A stretch of 64,000 bases of DNA from Ophiosphaerella korrae (taxonomy: Eukaryota > Ascomycota > Dothideomycetes > Pleosporales > Phaeosphaeriaceae): the NCBI GenBank assembly GCA_028456385.1, contig JALNQF010000102.1, forward strand, positions 103,183 through 167,182, given 5' to 3'. Both the position numbers and the translations under genes were made by a program. Below are positions 10,073-18,742 of this stretch, in pieces. Position 1 is the first letter of the stretch. Each line of letters starts with the position of its first letter. The notes under the pieces are model-generated. The model saw nothing but the letters and a program-made list of their open reading frames with translations, did no database searches and was not told where the DNA came from.

Positions 10073-11341
10073 TACATAGACCTTGTTCTCGCTCTTAATC
10101 TCATTTAGATTTTGAGGTGTTTTTGACTCCCACTCTAAGCTCTCTGAAGGCAGAGGGCTAGGCGTTCGTACGATAGGATTTAGGCCTTGAAAAACGCGTT
10201 CTGGGTCGTACGGAACAAGTCCTGTTGCTTGGAAACTACTTTAAATATTTTTTGTAGTAATTGCGGCTGTGTGGGTGTAGTAGTAGGCCTTAAGAAACTC
10301 CTCCTTTGTAATGTAGTTTATACCAAGCCTTATCTTCCCTTTTATTACTTTGCCGTACGAGGTTTTTAGTGGGCCAAAACAGCCTACATTAAGCGGCTGA
10401 AGGATGTGAGATAAGTAAGGAGGCAGGTAGAGCGTAATAATGCCGTTCTGTACACAGAACTCCTCAAACCGGCTAGAATAGTGGCTCCTATGTCTATCTA
10501 TTATAAGAAGACGCTTTGTGCCTTTTGTACGAGCCTTTGTATGCTTGTTAAAGTGCTGGATCTATTCGTACCCAATCTTATCGTCTGTCTAGCCATTCTT
10601 GCTTACTGCAATCGCCCAATCGTACGGGAGGTTGCTGTTGGTGTACCAGGTCGCTTGATGGAGCTTCGCAGCAAGGATGATTAAGGGCGGAAGCGCCCAC
10701 CCTTGGGCATTGATCCCATGTACGGCAGTAACCTATTTACGATTGCCTAGTTGAATTGTCTTCGTACGACCCTTCTTCTCCGCCCTTGTAACAACCTTTG
10801 AGGTTGATATAACACCCATCTGGAAGCCAGTTTCATCAAAGTTGTAGGTATCCTTGTCTAGTATCCCATACTTCGCTTTTATATTTCGTACAAGGTTGAA
10901 CTACTGTTGGACGACTAGAGGATCCTCGCAGAGCGCCCGCTGGTAGTCGTATTTGCGATTGTACTTCGTACGAATTATCTCGTGACGGTTGATAAAGTTT
11001 CTAACCCATTTCTGGCCTACAACTTTAGGCTTGAGATCGCCTCGAGTAGAAAGGATAAGATTAGCGATTTCTCGTACGACTAAGATCCGGGGAGGAAATC
11101 CTTGCGCGTCCAGGTCGAGGATACGCTGGAGAAGGACTTCTTCTTCTATAGCTGAGAATTTACACGTTCTCGGACGAGTATCGCGTCGTGAAAGGGTACC
11201 ATGGACGCGTCTGTGTAAGGTGGTATAGGGAACATCGTACGAGCGAGATACTGCGCGTAAAGAAATAATTTGACTAGAATTAAATGCTTGAATAGCTAGT
11301 AAGAGCCTTCCTTCTAGTGTAGATGGTGTAGATGAAGACAT
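10073..11341 (-). pseudogene. Second Fot1/pogo-like transposase, RIP-inactivated and 3'-truncated
   Basis: The minus-strand frame starts at ATG 11341 (MSSSTPSTLEGRLLLAIQAF). It shows an HTH_psq segment (SLRAVSRSYDVPYTTLHRRV), a CENP-B-type HTH (FSAIEEEVLLQRILDL, GQKWVRNFINRH), then DDE_1: first Asp in TYNFDETGFQMGV, second in LLIIDRHRSHYS, third position NVGCFGPLK, where QPLNV replaces the usual QPLDV. That Asp->Asn change and the stop at 10901-10903 and later stops are all C->T/G->A. The frame keeps phase through the stops. At about 10073 it runs into the C-terminal tail of the HNWD gene read antisense, so the element is truncated there or inserted at the gene's last codons. It is a different subfamily from the 4184-5998 element. 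Confidence 0.87.
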
Positions 11342-11730
11342 GGCTTGTTATTGTGGTTGAAAGGTGCGCGTACGCGTCGCGCGGTGGGGCTGATCCGCTC
11401 GCTTGTCTGATCCGCTCGCATGCCGAACACGTTAGAATCTTCTATGCTTATTAATATAACTTCTATAACCATGAACGTGGCGACAGAAACACACAAGAAA
11501 CATGTAGCAATGCACACAGCCTAGCAGCTGAAAATAGTCAGTTTGTCCGGTTTGCTTTGTCGGGCTCAGAATAGTCTCTAATTTTGAGCCCTAACTGCTG
11601 GAGTCGCTTGCTGACCTCGGCGGAAGAGCTTCGCGCTTAGTGTGTTCTAGCCACTGACTGTACCCATCACGTGCTCTAGGTGTGGCTTATCTTTACTGAT
11701 TACGTGTGCGTTAAGAGGCACTTGAGATGA
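11342..11730. other. Spacer 5' of the second pogo transposase
   Basis: No gene is supported. A 14-bp motif TCTGATCCGCTCGC is repeated in close tandem around 11390-11420 and could belong to the pogo terminal region. I could not pair it with the other end. Confidence 0.45.
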
Positions 11731-12148
11731 CGAGGGTCATCTCGCCTAATTTAGGAGGTATCGATCGGCGTGGCGACGTTGCATGAATCGTCTTCCTTCA
11801 GCCGCCATAGGGCTGAGGATGACCCATCAGCGTGATCCTGAGACTCCGGCGATCGGAGACTGTATATTGTGGGGTTTATAGACTGTGAAGGCTCGGCGTT
11901 GGAGCCATGATAGAGGTGACCTATCCTGCTACATTACAAGGCTATCGCACACTAAGCCGCGATAGCGACAACAACGATGTATTTTTCTAGGCAGTAATTA
12001 TAAGATAATTAGGAAAGATCTGCAGCATGCAGCCTAAGCAGCAAAATATAAATAAGTAGACGTTAGAAGGATTTCTACAACTGCAAAGCCTAAGTACCTA
12101 TTGATTTTCTCGCTACGGTGTGGTTCTCGCTACGCAGTGAGGGATAGT
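11731..12148 (-). repeat. Right arm of the 418-bp inverted repeat
   Basis: Read on the minus strand, this matches 3081-3498, including the last 20 codons of the SANT frame and about 350 bp downstream of it. Compared with the left arm it carries extra CpA->TpA changes (for example around 11990-12010), so it was the more heavily mutated partner in a RIP event. Confidence 0.85.
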
Positions 12149-12189
12149 ACTATGGATTGCAGAAAGAGCATTCGTAGCTCGTGATGCAT

Positions 12190-12310
12190 CAAACCCGAAC
12201 GTCAACTCTAAGCTACAAAGTATAAGATTACCAAGACAATGGTCGTATATTCTCCATCTGCCTCTTCCTATTTCCATCACTGAAATACGTGCGCAAAGCA
12301 TGCCCAACGA
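12190..12310 (+). repeat. Dispersed repeat shared with 18650-18765
   Basis: The stretch AACTCTAAGCTACAAAGTAT onward, through GGTCGTATATTCT to CCCAACGAA, recurs in the same orientation at about 18655-18765. There it directly follows the SANT fragment. It is probably downstream sequence of the same duplicated SANT-type locus, and here it lies just outside the inverted-repeat arm. Confidence 0.7.
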
Positions 12311-12569
12311 AGCGCTATACGCGAGTTTCAGACCCTTGTCCGCCAGTGCCCTTGCCCTGCCGCTACTCCTCATCCTTGTGCTATCGGATTCGGCGTGCGT
12401 GTGGGCGGTAACGTCCATCACTGCAGGTCGACAAACTCCCGACGCCGAAATGAACCGAGCTTCTGAAGATGCCGATTTCCTGGATGGCCCTCTACAACAT
12501 GTCAGTCTTAGCCTTTCTAAGTAAAATCGAGGTTACAGTAACAGTATGTAAGATATTCAGACCGACCGT

Positions 12570-13196
12570 TTACTGTTGCACGCATTGCACGGTCTCCGGG
12601 TCGGATTCTCGTCGAAGCTTACGCAACAGCTTATTCCAAGGCTTATTTCTCTTTGCCTCTATAGCTTCCTGCCGAGCCCGATATTCACTCAGTCGTAGTG
12701 TCACTCTCTCCTTCCAAGCTTCCTCCCGAGCTCGATTCGCCCTCTTCTCTTCGTCCGTCCTTTGTTTACAGATTTCCTTCATTGCTCCTTCCTCCATGAC
12801 AAATATCGTTGCGTCTTTGCTGAGGACCAACCACTCCTCGTTCTCGACGGCGTATGCGTGGCCAGTCTCGGTGATTTCCCCTTCAATGAAAATGGCGCCA
12901 CGGTATAAGAACACTAGGCAATCGCGAAGACAGGGCAAACTGACTTCCTTGTAGAGTGTTTTGGGGGGCATGTCGTCAGCGCGGCTGGGGATGTAATGGA
13001 TTTCGTCGGCCGGCTCCGGTCGTTGGAACTGTGCGCTCAAGTCGTCAGAGGTTGCGCTCCGTCTTGTTCGCGCGAACACGAATCCTTGACGTACCTCCTC
13101 CTTTACAATTGCCTGCAGTAGTGGGCCATCCGTCAAGTCTACAAAAGCCCAGAATTCACTGCCTCTACGGCCTGTGATCTTTCGAGTAACCGGCAT
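12570..13196 (-). CDS. Hypothetical protein, 208 aa, intact
   Basis: A complete minus-strand single-exon frame with normal GC and no RIP stops. I do not recognise the family. Residues 1-130 look like a compact globular region with alternating hydrophobic and charged segments (SEFWAFVDLTDG, CLRDCLVFLYRGAIF). Residues about 143-200 are strongly basic and helical (TDEEKRANRAREEAWKERV, RQEAIEAKRNKPWNKLLRKL), probably a coiled-coil or nucleic-acid-binding tail. There is no signal peptide or membrane segment. The region of 300-700 bp on either side holds no other gene. Start chosen at the only Met that precedes the globular part. The length and the absence of a RIP signature suggest a real gene. 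The plus-strand frame at 12469-12954 is its antisense shadow. Confidence 0.6.
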   Translation of the reverse strand: MPVTRKITGRRGSEFWAFVDLTDGPLLQAIVKEEVRQGFVFARTRRSATSDDLSAQFQRPEPADEIHYIPSRADDMPPKTLYKEVSLPCLRDCLVFLYRGAIFIEGEITETGHAYAVENEEWLVLSKDATIFVMEEGAMKEICKQRTDEEKRANRAREEAWKERVTLRLSEYRARQEAIEAKRNKPWNKLLRKLRRESDPETVQCVQQ

Positions 13197-13912
13197 GCTT
13201 GAAAATTGGACGGCAAACAGCAGCTGCGATACCTGTGGCCTAGTTGACGAGCTTGCCGTATCCCAGAAATCCTTGTTCTCTAACTGGGCTCGACTGGGGT
13301 GAGATGTGTCGAAGGCATTGATGCTCGGGTGCAGGGTTGTGGCTTTGTGTTACACAGCATACCTCATTGGTGGAGGAGCTTCCCCTGGGGAAAGTGGCAA
13401 GATCTATCTGTGTCACAGACCAGGCATCAATAAAAGAAGCCTGGGGATAACGTGCAACTTTCAAAATTATCGTGTATATTATGTATAAATGTGCATCATA
13501 TTACAAGGTTATCCTAGCAATGGTCAAGCAGTAAGAGAAGAGTCCTTAGTATGACTAGGCTCTAAGAATAAATCAATGTATATAACTAGAAACCGAATAT
13601 AGTCGCGTACTTGAAGACATGTACCTCGCTTATTCCTCGACAAACAGTGTTTCTCTACCTATAGTGGGGGACGTTAGAAGGAACAGGAGAGGATTGAGGA
13701 TGTCGCGTAGACTGCGGAGCAGGTGCGCTGCGATGTTGCGCGGGCGGGGATGGTTGTTGAATAGTTCTTTCCTACGATGGTCACGAGAGAAAAGGTTATG
13801 TCGCGACCCAAGGCATAAGTCACGGGAACATGGCAGTAAAATATTTTAGCAGATGGTTAGACCTAAAAAAGAGTACAGCCGAAACCCAAGAGAGAAGAAC
13901 AGCTTGGAAGGG
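13197..13912. other. Intergenic region between the 208-aa gene and the dynamin-like tail
   Basis: No gene is supported. Short frames on both strands lack motifs or codon bias. Composition is moderately AT-rich from 13480 to 13620. This is presumably the promoter of the minus-strand 208-aa gene plus the 3' flank of the minus-strand dynamin-like gene. Confidence 0.45.
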
Positions 13913-15032
13913 TCAACGGATTTCCCGTTTAGCCTTCTTTTTAGACTTTTTCGACTTAAAGCCCCATTCGTCCTCTGTAGCCGGAGTGATTTCTTCGAGA
14001 GTAATACACTCGGGTGGAGCATCCGGAGCGATTTTTTCGAGATTAATAAACTCAGGTGGAGCATCCGGCGCGTATTCCACGAGCGGCTCAGTCGCGGGCT
14101 CGTCGGGGTAGCACTCTTCGACGTATTCTTCGGGCTCCAGTGGTTGGGATTGTCTCGGCTCATCATCGGCAGGCGGGCCTCGGCTTGGGCAGATAGACGC
14201 TGACGACGAGGCCGGTGAGGGAGGCCTAGATCTTCCCTGCTCTATGGTCGCACCATGTGTACCTATCCACAAACATGCATTAGCCATTGCCGACCTACTC
14301 CCACTATTCTAAACTTAAAACTCAACACGGTATCATACGTACCTCGCAATCTCCCAATCATAAACCTCTTACATGTCTCGGAGCCGTTAGCTAGTATATC
14401 CAATTGGCTCGTCCACTGTTTACGCCTCGCACGTCTTTCATCCGACTCGCCCGCAACGCTCGTTACCACATCGGCCGCAAGGTATGTAACCTGGATTGGC
14501 GATAGGATATCGCCGAGTTTGGCAATGATTTTTGTTTCGATAGCTTCGACGGCGACATCGTCGACGAAACGTTTCAGCGCGACCTAAGTGTTCAGAAATA
14601 TCAGCTACTATACATGATTTTAGACCATGGTTTAGAATGATGTACCTTGTAGTAAGCTTGCATACAATCCAGCGCCTCCGAACACGCATATCGATCCATG
14701 TCTGGTTCATTGCCCGCCATGAGCGCATCTAGCAAAGAACGGCAGTTCACATGATGAAGTGGTGCATTGACTTCGAGTGATTTAATCCCGAAGAACTTCT
14801 GAATAACGTCTGTGAACTCCCCTCTTCTCCTCTCCTTCTTGACTTTCTGTACTGTCTCCGTAAAATAATGGTTGTATGTGATCGGATGTCCGCGCTGGTG
14901 TTGGGCAAGCAGTTCCTTCATCTTGACGACGAAATCCTTCACGATCCGCTCGAATGCGGGCTTTACTAATGTTTGGAATAGCGTGCCACGGGTTGAAGAA
15001 TCTGCAATGTGCGAAGAGAGATAGGTGCGCTG
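13913..15032 (-). pseudogene. Dynamin-like GTPase, C-terminal stalk/GED part only (5'-truncated)
   Basis: Three minus-strand exons splice in phase: 15032-14646, 14583-14343 and 14262-13913. Introns are GT..AG: donor GTACAT at 14645, acceptor TTAG at 14584, donor GTACGT at 14342, acceptor ATAG at 14263. The product is about 325 aa. It starts in the dynamin stalk (ADSSTRGTLFQTLVKPAF), passes through HPITYNHYFTETVQKVKKER, then the GTPase effector domain with EPDMDRYACSEALDCMQAYY and DVVTSVAGESDERRARR, ending SETCKRF. A Pro/acidic tail of about 110 aa follows and ends in a basic EWGFKSKKSKKKAKREI. No GTPase domain (GxxxxGKS, DxPG) is found upstream; instead an NB-ARC fragment lies there. The splice sites and frame are intact, so the truncation may be recent. 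If an unseen upstream exon exists, it is not recognisable. Confidence 0.8.
13984..14067 (-). repeat. Two tandem 42-bp units in the dynamin-like tail
   Basis: Units at 13984-14025 and 14026-14067 encode a 14-residue repeat, APDAPPExIxLExI, with a partial third copy (YAPDAPPE overlapping). Differences include synonymous and conservative changes. It sits in the low-complexity tail after the GED. Confidence 0.85.
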
Positions 15033-15163
15033 CTACGTCAGATTAGAAATCTGGTTGTATAAGCACCTCGATCAGAGGACCGAAAGTCGGCGTTTGCTTA
15101 CTCTGAGCAACGAATGGGGGTAGCTTTGCAAAATGGTCCATGCCTGACCTCTAGAATCAGCCC

Positions 15164-15898
15164 TCACAATCCGCTTTCATCTATCGCAAGGACCTCCCTA
15201 ATGTTCTTGTAGCCTCCTGCTAGCCTGGCTGGTGCATCCTTGTTCCGAGACGTGATCAGTATTGATCTGTTATGGCCTTGGGGCAGGTACGCTACCAGCA
15301 ATACAGACGAGCGGTCTGATACCTCCTCTCGCTTACGGCTTTGCGATAGGAAGAAGATCTTGGCATTGTTGACGGTATCTACAACCATCGTCCATTATCT
15401 ATTTCCTTGTTTGTATAGCCAGTTGTGGACTAGCCGCCGCACGTCGGCATTTAGATTCTCTTGGCCCAGCAGCTCAAGCCTGTCTGCTATGTCTCTGTAC
15501 GCCTCTTCAAAGCAGGCCCGGGTGCTAGCGTACACCTAGAAGACAAACGTTCGGGGCATAGTATCACCGACATAATGGCAGTATAGGATGGCTATTTGCG
15601 CGAAGGGCTTCTCGTCGGTAGGCGGAGGAGTTGAAGGGTCGGTGACTGAGCACGGTTTAGAAACTGGGCGCTCCGGTTGACTCAGCAGCCTTGCAATCGC
15701 CAAGACCGATGACGTAACTGTGGCTCGTGATGCGCTGCATGCGAACCCACCAAGACCAAGCCAAAAACACTCGCCGCTCCAGGTCCGCGTTAGCTGTACC
15801 TGCTCTAGCTCCCGCGGTTTCTTTTCTGGTTCCCGCTGGATTCGTTCTGACCCTGCTCTCGCTTGTCCAGGGACACTAGCCCGGTTCTGCCCTGCCAT
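15164..15898 (-). pseudogene. NB-ARC (STAND/NLR) domain fragment
   Basis: A single minus-strand frame shows the fungal NB-ARC consensus: HYVGDTMPRTFVF, stop, VYASTRACFEEAYRDIADRL, DVRRLVHNWLYKQGN, stop, WTMVVDTVNNAKIFFLSQ, then AYLPQGHNRSILITSRN and GGYKNIREVLAIDES. The fold binds a nucleotide and acts as the switch in NLR receptors. The two stops (15536, and one near 15395) each equal one transition, TGG->TAG and CAA->TAA, as in RIP. The P-loop region is missing: only KPFAQIAILY precedes HYVGD, where GxGGxGKS should be. The WMV(V)D Walker B Asp is kept, followed by TVNN rather than DNVD. Residues before about 15640 are not recognisable. It lies directly upstream of the dynamin fragment in the same orientation. 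Confidence 0.8.
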
Positions 15899-16149
15899 GG
15901 GAACGGTTTTGGAGCTCGCTGTACCATCCTAGCAAGTCATGTGCTTTCTGGAACCAACAAGACACTCTCCCCTCGCTCTTCATACCCGAAAAACACCGGC
16001 GCCTCCTCAACAAGGGTGCGGTAGGTGCGGGTCGGCCTCCATCCTGCAGATCTACCCTGTGCTTTGCATATAGGTTGATATTGCAGTCACAGAGCCACCA
16101 TTACTATGTAATAATAACCTCTTCCCCTTCTGGGACCCTCTCGATATTC

Positions 16150-17205
16150 TCAGGGAGCGTCTTCCTTCAGCTCAGAGCCGTCCCAGATAGGACCCCCTGC
16201 ATACACAAAATCAGGGTCGAGCTTCTTCCCATTGTACATGTCCCCGGATACAAGCAGTCCCTTTGCCGACCCAGAAAATATTTCTGGAATCAAGACACCC
16301 TCTGGAAGATGTCCTTTTGCTTCGCTTTCCACCCGTAAGTGCACGCATGCAGGGTACAGCTGGGGGGAACTATCTGCCCCCTTCAGGCCGGGGTAAATGA
16401 AATCCAGACGCATAAGATAATATCCAGCTGGCGTCTCTTTTGGAACATGGAATATTAACTATAACATATGTGGTTAACAAAGATGTACTTTAGCAAGACA
16501 GCAAAGAAGCACTCACATGAGGCGGCATTGGTATCTCGTAGTTTGGGCCGAGATTCCTGGGAAGCCAGTGAAGGGCACCATTGTCGCGAAGCTCGACACC
16601 CATGCTGAAGATCTTCACCCACTCACCACTCCCATCATACTTCTCGAGGCTCGAATTATCCGGCACAGCAGAGAGGTGCACGATCAGCGGTCCGTCGTGG
16701 ATTATGTTAGCGCTTAGCGCATTTCCCTCTACTGTGCAGATACCGCGGTTGTCCGGGCAGTTATTAAAGTGAGAGCTCGTCCAGTCGCCAGGCTCTAGCG
16801 TAGTTGTCGCAATCTCTAGCTTGTCACCTGCCTTAATGGTGAGAGTCTCCGTGATGGCCGCGCTTTTGAAGCTATCCCGACCGCAGCGGATCGACTCTGG
16901 ACTATCTATGTTGTAGGTCGGATAATTGAATAGACGCGTGTAGGGATAGCTGATCTCCTTAAAAGGGGTCGTCTTGTTACTAATTTATTGTGAGATTAAG
17001 GCTGCAATGCATCAAGGTGAAACTCGTCGTCTTACCGGATATATTGCAAAGGCTCAGCCCAGACATCATTATGGGCGATGCGAACGAACGAAACTAAATA
17101 AGAACCTGTTAAAGGCAAGTTATCTTTGAGGAAGAAAATATACAAACAGTGAGCTTCAGCCAAAGGTACAACTGCCAGAGCGACCAGGTTCCGCAGGGTG
17201 GGCAT
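16150..17205 (-). CDS. AA9-like lytic polysaccharide monooxygenase, 3 exons, 313 aa
   Basis: AA9 enzymes are secreted copper monooxygenases that oxidatively cleave cellulose and related glucans. Exons on the minus strand: 17205-17036, 16979-16517 and 16458-16150. Introns run GTAAGA..TTAG and GTGAGT..ATAG. The summed length is divisible by three and open. Residues 1-18 (MPTLRNLVALAVVPLAEA) form a signal peptide ending just before His19, which would be the N-terminal copper-ligand His. A second brace His is in IIHDGPLIVHL, and the axial Tyr in QLYPACVHL with the preceding Gln. Typical blocks NIDSPESIRCG, LPEGVLIPEIFS and YAGGPIWDG are present. Unusual: the segment normally holding RxEHIALH reads RLDFIYPG, so the second-sphere His that hydrogen-bonds that Gln is absent. 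No RIP stops. A TATATCTATA element lies about 95 bp upstream. Divergent AA9 is the best call; a non-oxidative LPMO-like copper protein is an alternative. Confidence 0.82.
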
Positions 17206-18014
17206 TGTATGGAGGCTCCGTGTATGTAGGTCTTGGAGTTGGTAGGCCTGTGATCATTTCCTCACAGAATATCTTGTCAAGACGAGTTGGAAGCCTTTAT
17301 AGATATATCCTGACATCTTTAATAAAAGATAAAAATTTTAACTGGACACTTTCTTGAACATGCCCGGCGGGGTGCCTCTGTGGACCTTGCCATCTCTACC
17401 TGGCAGTGCGTGTCTTGTGATGGAATTAATTTAAGCCGTATGCAGGCCCATGAGGGTCTTTACTGCCGACCGGTATGTCGCTTAATATTAAGAGCCGGCT
17501 AAATCTAGGAAAAGGAGCCCTCTTTCCTTCTTTCGGTACAAAAAGCGGAAGGTTACATTTACTAGCTTATGAACCAAATGAGCGCGAATCCCAAGAATTG
17601 AGGTACCCCGCATTTTTAGAGAACTTTTCCACTTGGCAATATTCAGTTATCTGTTGACTGCAACCGTATATGGGAAGGCCCAGCAGCGCACTATAGAATG
17701 AAAGGCGCTAAGTACCACGATGCTATAGCACAGGGCTGCCCTGGATACCTTCTTTAGTTTCAAGGATTAGAGCTTCGGTCTTGAGAACAGATGAAAGACT
17801 CTAAACTAGCGCAGTATTCAGCAAGATACTGGATAAGCCATGCGTAGAGCATGGATGAGGAGACAGAAGGGTTTAGCTACGTAGCAGTTGGTCTGTTGGA
17901 TAAAAGTGACGTGTATCTGAACTGGTTTTGGATTTATATTCCAGACGACTGATGGAATGACTCGGATATTTAAAGGGATAAGGCATCAGTTCCTGCCCTA
18001 TTGTATTAAGTTAC
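17206..18014. other. Promoter of the AA9-like gene and intergenic DNA
   Basis: The AA9 start lies at 17205 on the minus strand, so the first few hundred bases here are its upstream region. A TATA-like element is at about 17299-17308. The rest shows no gene; a 60-codon frame at 17475-17657 has no recognisable content. Confidence 0.45.
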
Positions 18015-18197
18015 ATGAGCCAGTCTGGCTTGAGAAAGACGGCAGAGCTGCTGCTCAACAACGGCGCCGATGTGAACGTGCGGTGTGGTCGCTACGGAAA
18101 CGCACTCCAGGAGGCTTCGGCAGAAGGCCACGAGGCGATTGTGAAGCTGCTTGAGAACGGCGCTGTCGCGTTCGATCAGGGCATCGAACCCCTTTAA
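18015..18197 (+). pseudogene. Ankyrin-repeat fragment (one and a half repeats)
   Basis: The 60-codon plus-strand frame reads KTAELLLNNGADVNVRCGRY, then GNALQEASAEGHEAIVKLL and ENGA, the fungal-type ankyrin consensus found at the C-terminus of many NLR-like proteins. It ends shortly after at TAA. Nothing upstream continues the repeats, so it is a scrap of a larger ankyrin gene. GC-rich and RIP-free. Confidence 0.75.
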
Positions 18198-18532
18198 CCC
18201 ATTAGCTCCTCATACCTTGCTTATAAGCTGCCTGCTTTTCTGCTGTAGTAGTCTCAATTGTTAACGAATTAACGTTAGGTTTTCTCTGGGTGGTTTCGTT
18301 TTAGTTCCTGCAGTGAAGTCTGGTTAATCCTCTAATTCTCAACCTCAAAATTAAGCCCGCACCCTGCGAGAGGCTTTGTGAAACAAATTTAGATTTTGGG
18401 TTGTTGCCACTTCTAGCCGCTGTGTCGGGAATTGGTCCCTACAGTGGAGAGCCCTGATCTGGTTCCCGAGATCCACACGAACTAACCTGTTACAGCATAG
18501 CATAGCCGCGCTCGAAACTCAAGGCGCATAGC
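18198..18532. other. No gene seen
   Basis: Intergenic sequence between the ankyrin and SANT scraps, with no frame, repeat or regulatory element that I can support. Confidence 0.45.
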
Positions 18533-18652
18533 AGACCGTGGCTAGAGTCGGACGAAGCGCGTTTACTCTCGTTTAGGGATAAGCAGGGCATGGGGTGGAG
18601 GCAGATATGTAAACGCTTCCCAGATCGGATTAAGGGCGCAGTTGCGGCAAAC
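18533..18652 (+). pseudogene. Second Myb/SANT-like domain fragment
   Basis: The plus strand encodes RPWLESDEARLLSFRDKQGM, then WRQICKRFPDR and GAVAAN, clearly the same domain as at 2957-3100. Here the third helix is broken: the KVRYYPSL equivalent is missing, and the sequence passes into the dispersed repeat shared with 12190-12310. A duplicated, truncated copy of the same gene family. Confidence 0.6.
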
Positions 18653-18742
18653 GCGAACTGCAACTCCAAGCTACAAGGTATAAAATTACCGAGACAACGG
18701 TCGTATATTCTACTCCTCCCTAACTTCATCACTAGAATACAT

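Larger units (their letters stand above)
6744..10079 (+). pseudogene. HET-NACHT-WD40 (HNWD) heterokaryon-incompatibility-type gene, RIP-inactivated
   Basis: HNWD proteins are NLR-like receptors: an N-terminal HET domain triggers cell death, a central NACHT NTPase oligomerises, and C-terminal WD40 repeats sense ligands. The plus-strand frame shows this order. HET, about 6744-7560: ATGCGGCTC start, YAILSHTW, GYEKI, IDTCCINKA, NSMFRWY, CYVYL, GWTLQELL, SFSIDERLLWA. NACHT, about 7630-8300: P-loop VGIGKSTIARTVAR, Walker B VVIDALDKCE with Lys for the usual acidic residue. WD40: one full 42-residue repeat and a partial second at 9651-9842, then the family's C-terminal tail to 10079. HET and NACHT contain dozens of TAG/TAA/TGA stops explained by RIP-type transitions. 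The WD40 part is GC-rich and open. Two short insertions (7785-7957, 8643-8826) interrupt the NACHT half. The final stop codon comes from the abutting pogo element. Confidence 0.9.

Noticed and set aside
12469..12954. 161-codon plus-strand frame
   Set aside because: Antisense of the better supported 208-aa minus-strand gene; no motifs.
13853..14203. Plus-strand frames over the dynamin tail
   Set aside because: Antisense of the spliced dynamin-like exon, whose splice sites and phase fit.
13913..15898. One NB-ARC-dynamin fusion protein
   Set aside because: Frame and splice signals do not join the two parts; the sequence between them contains stops and no convincing exon.
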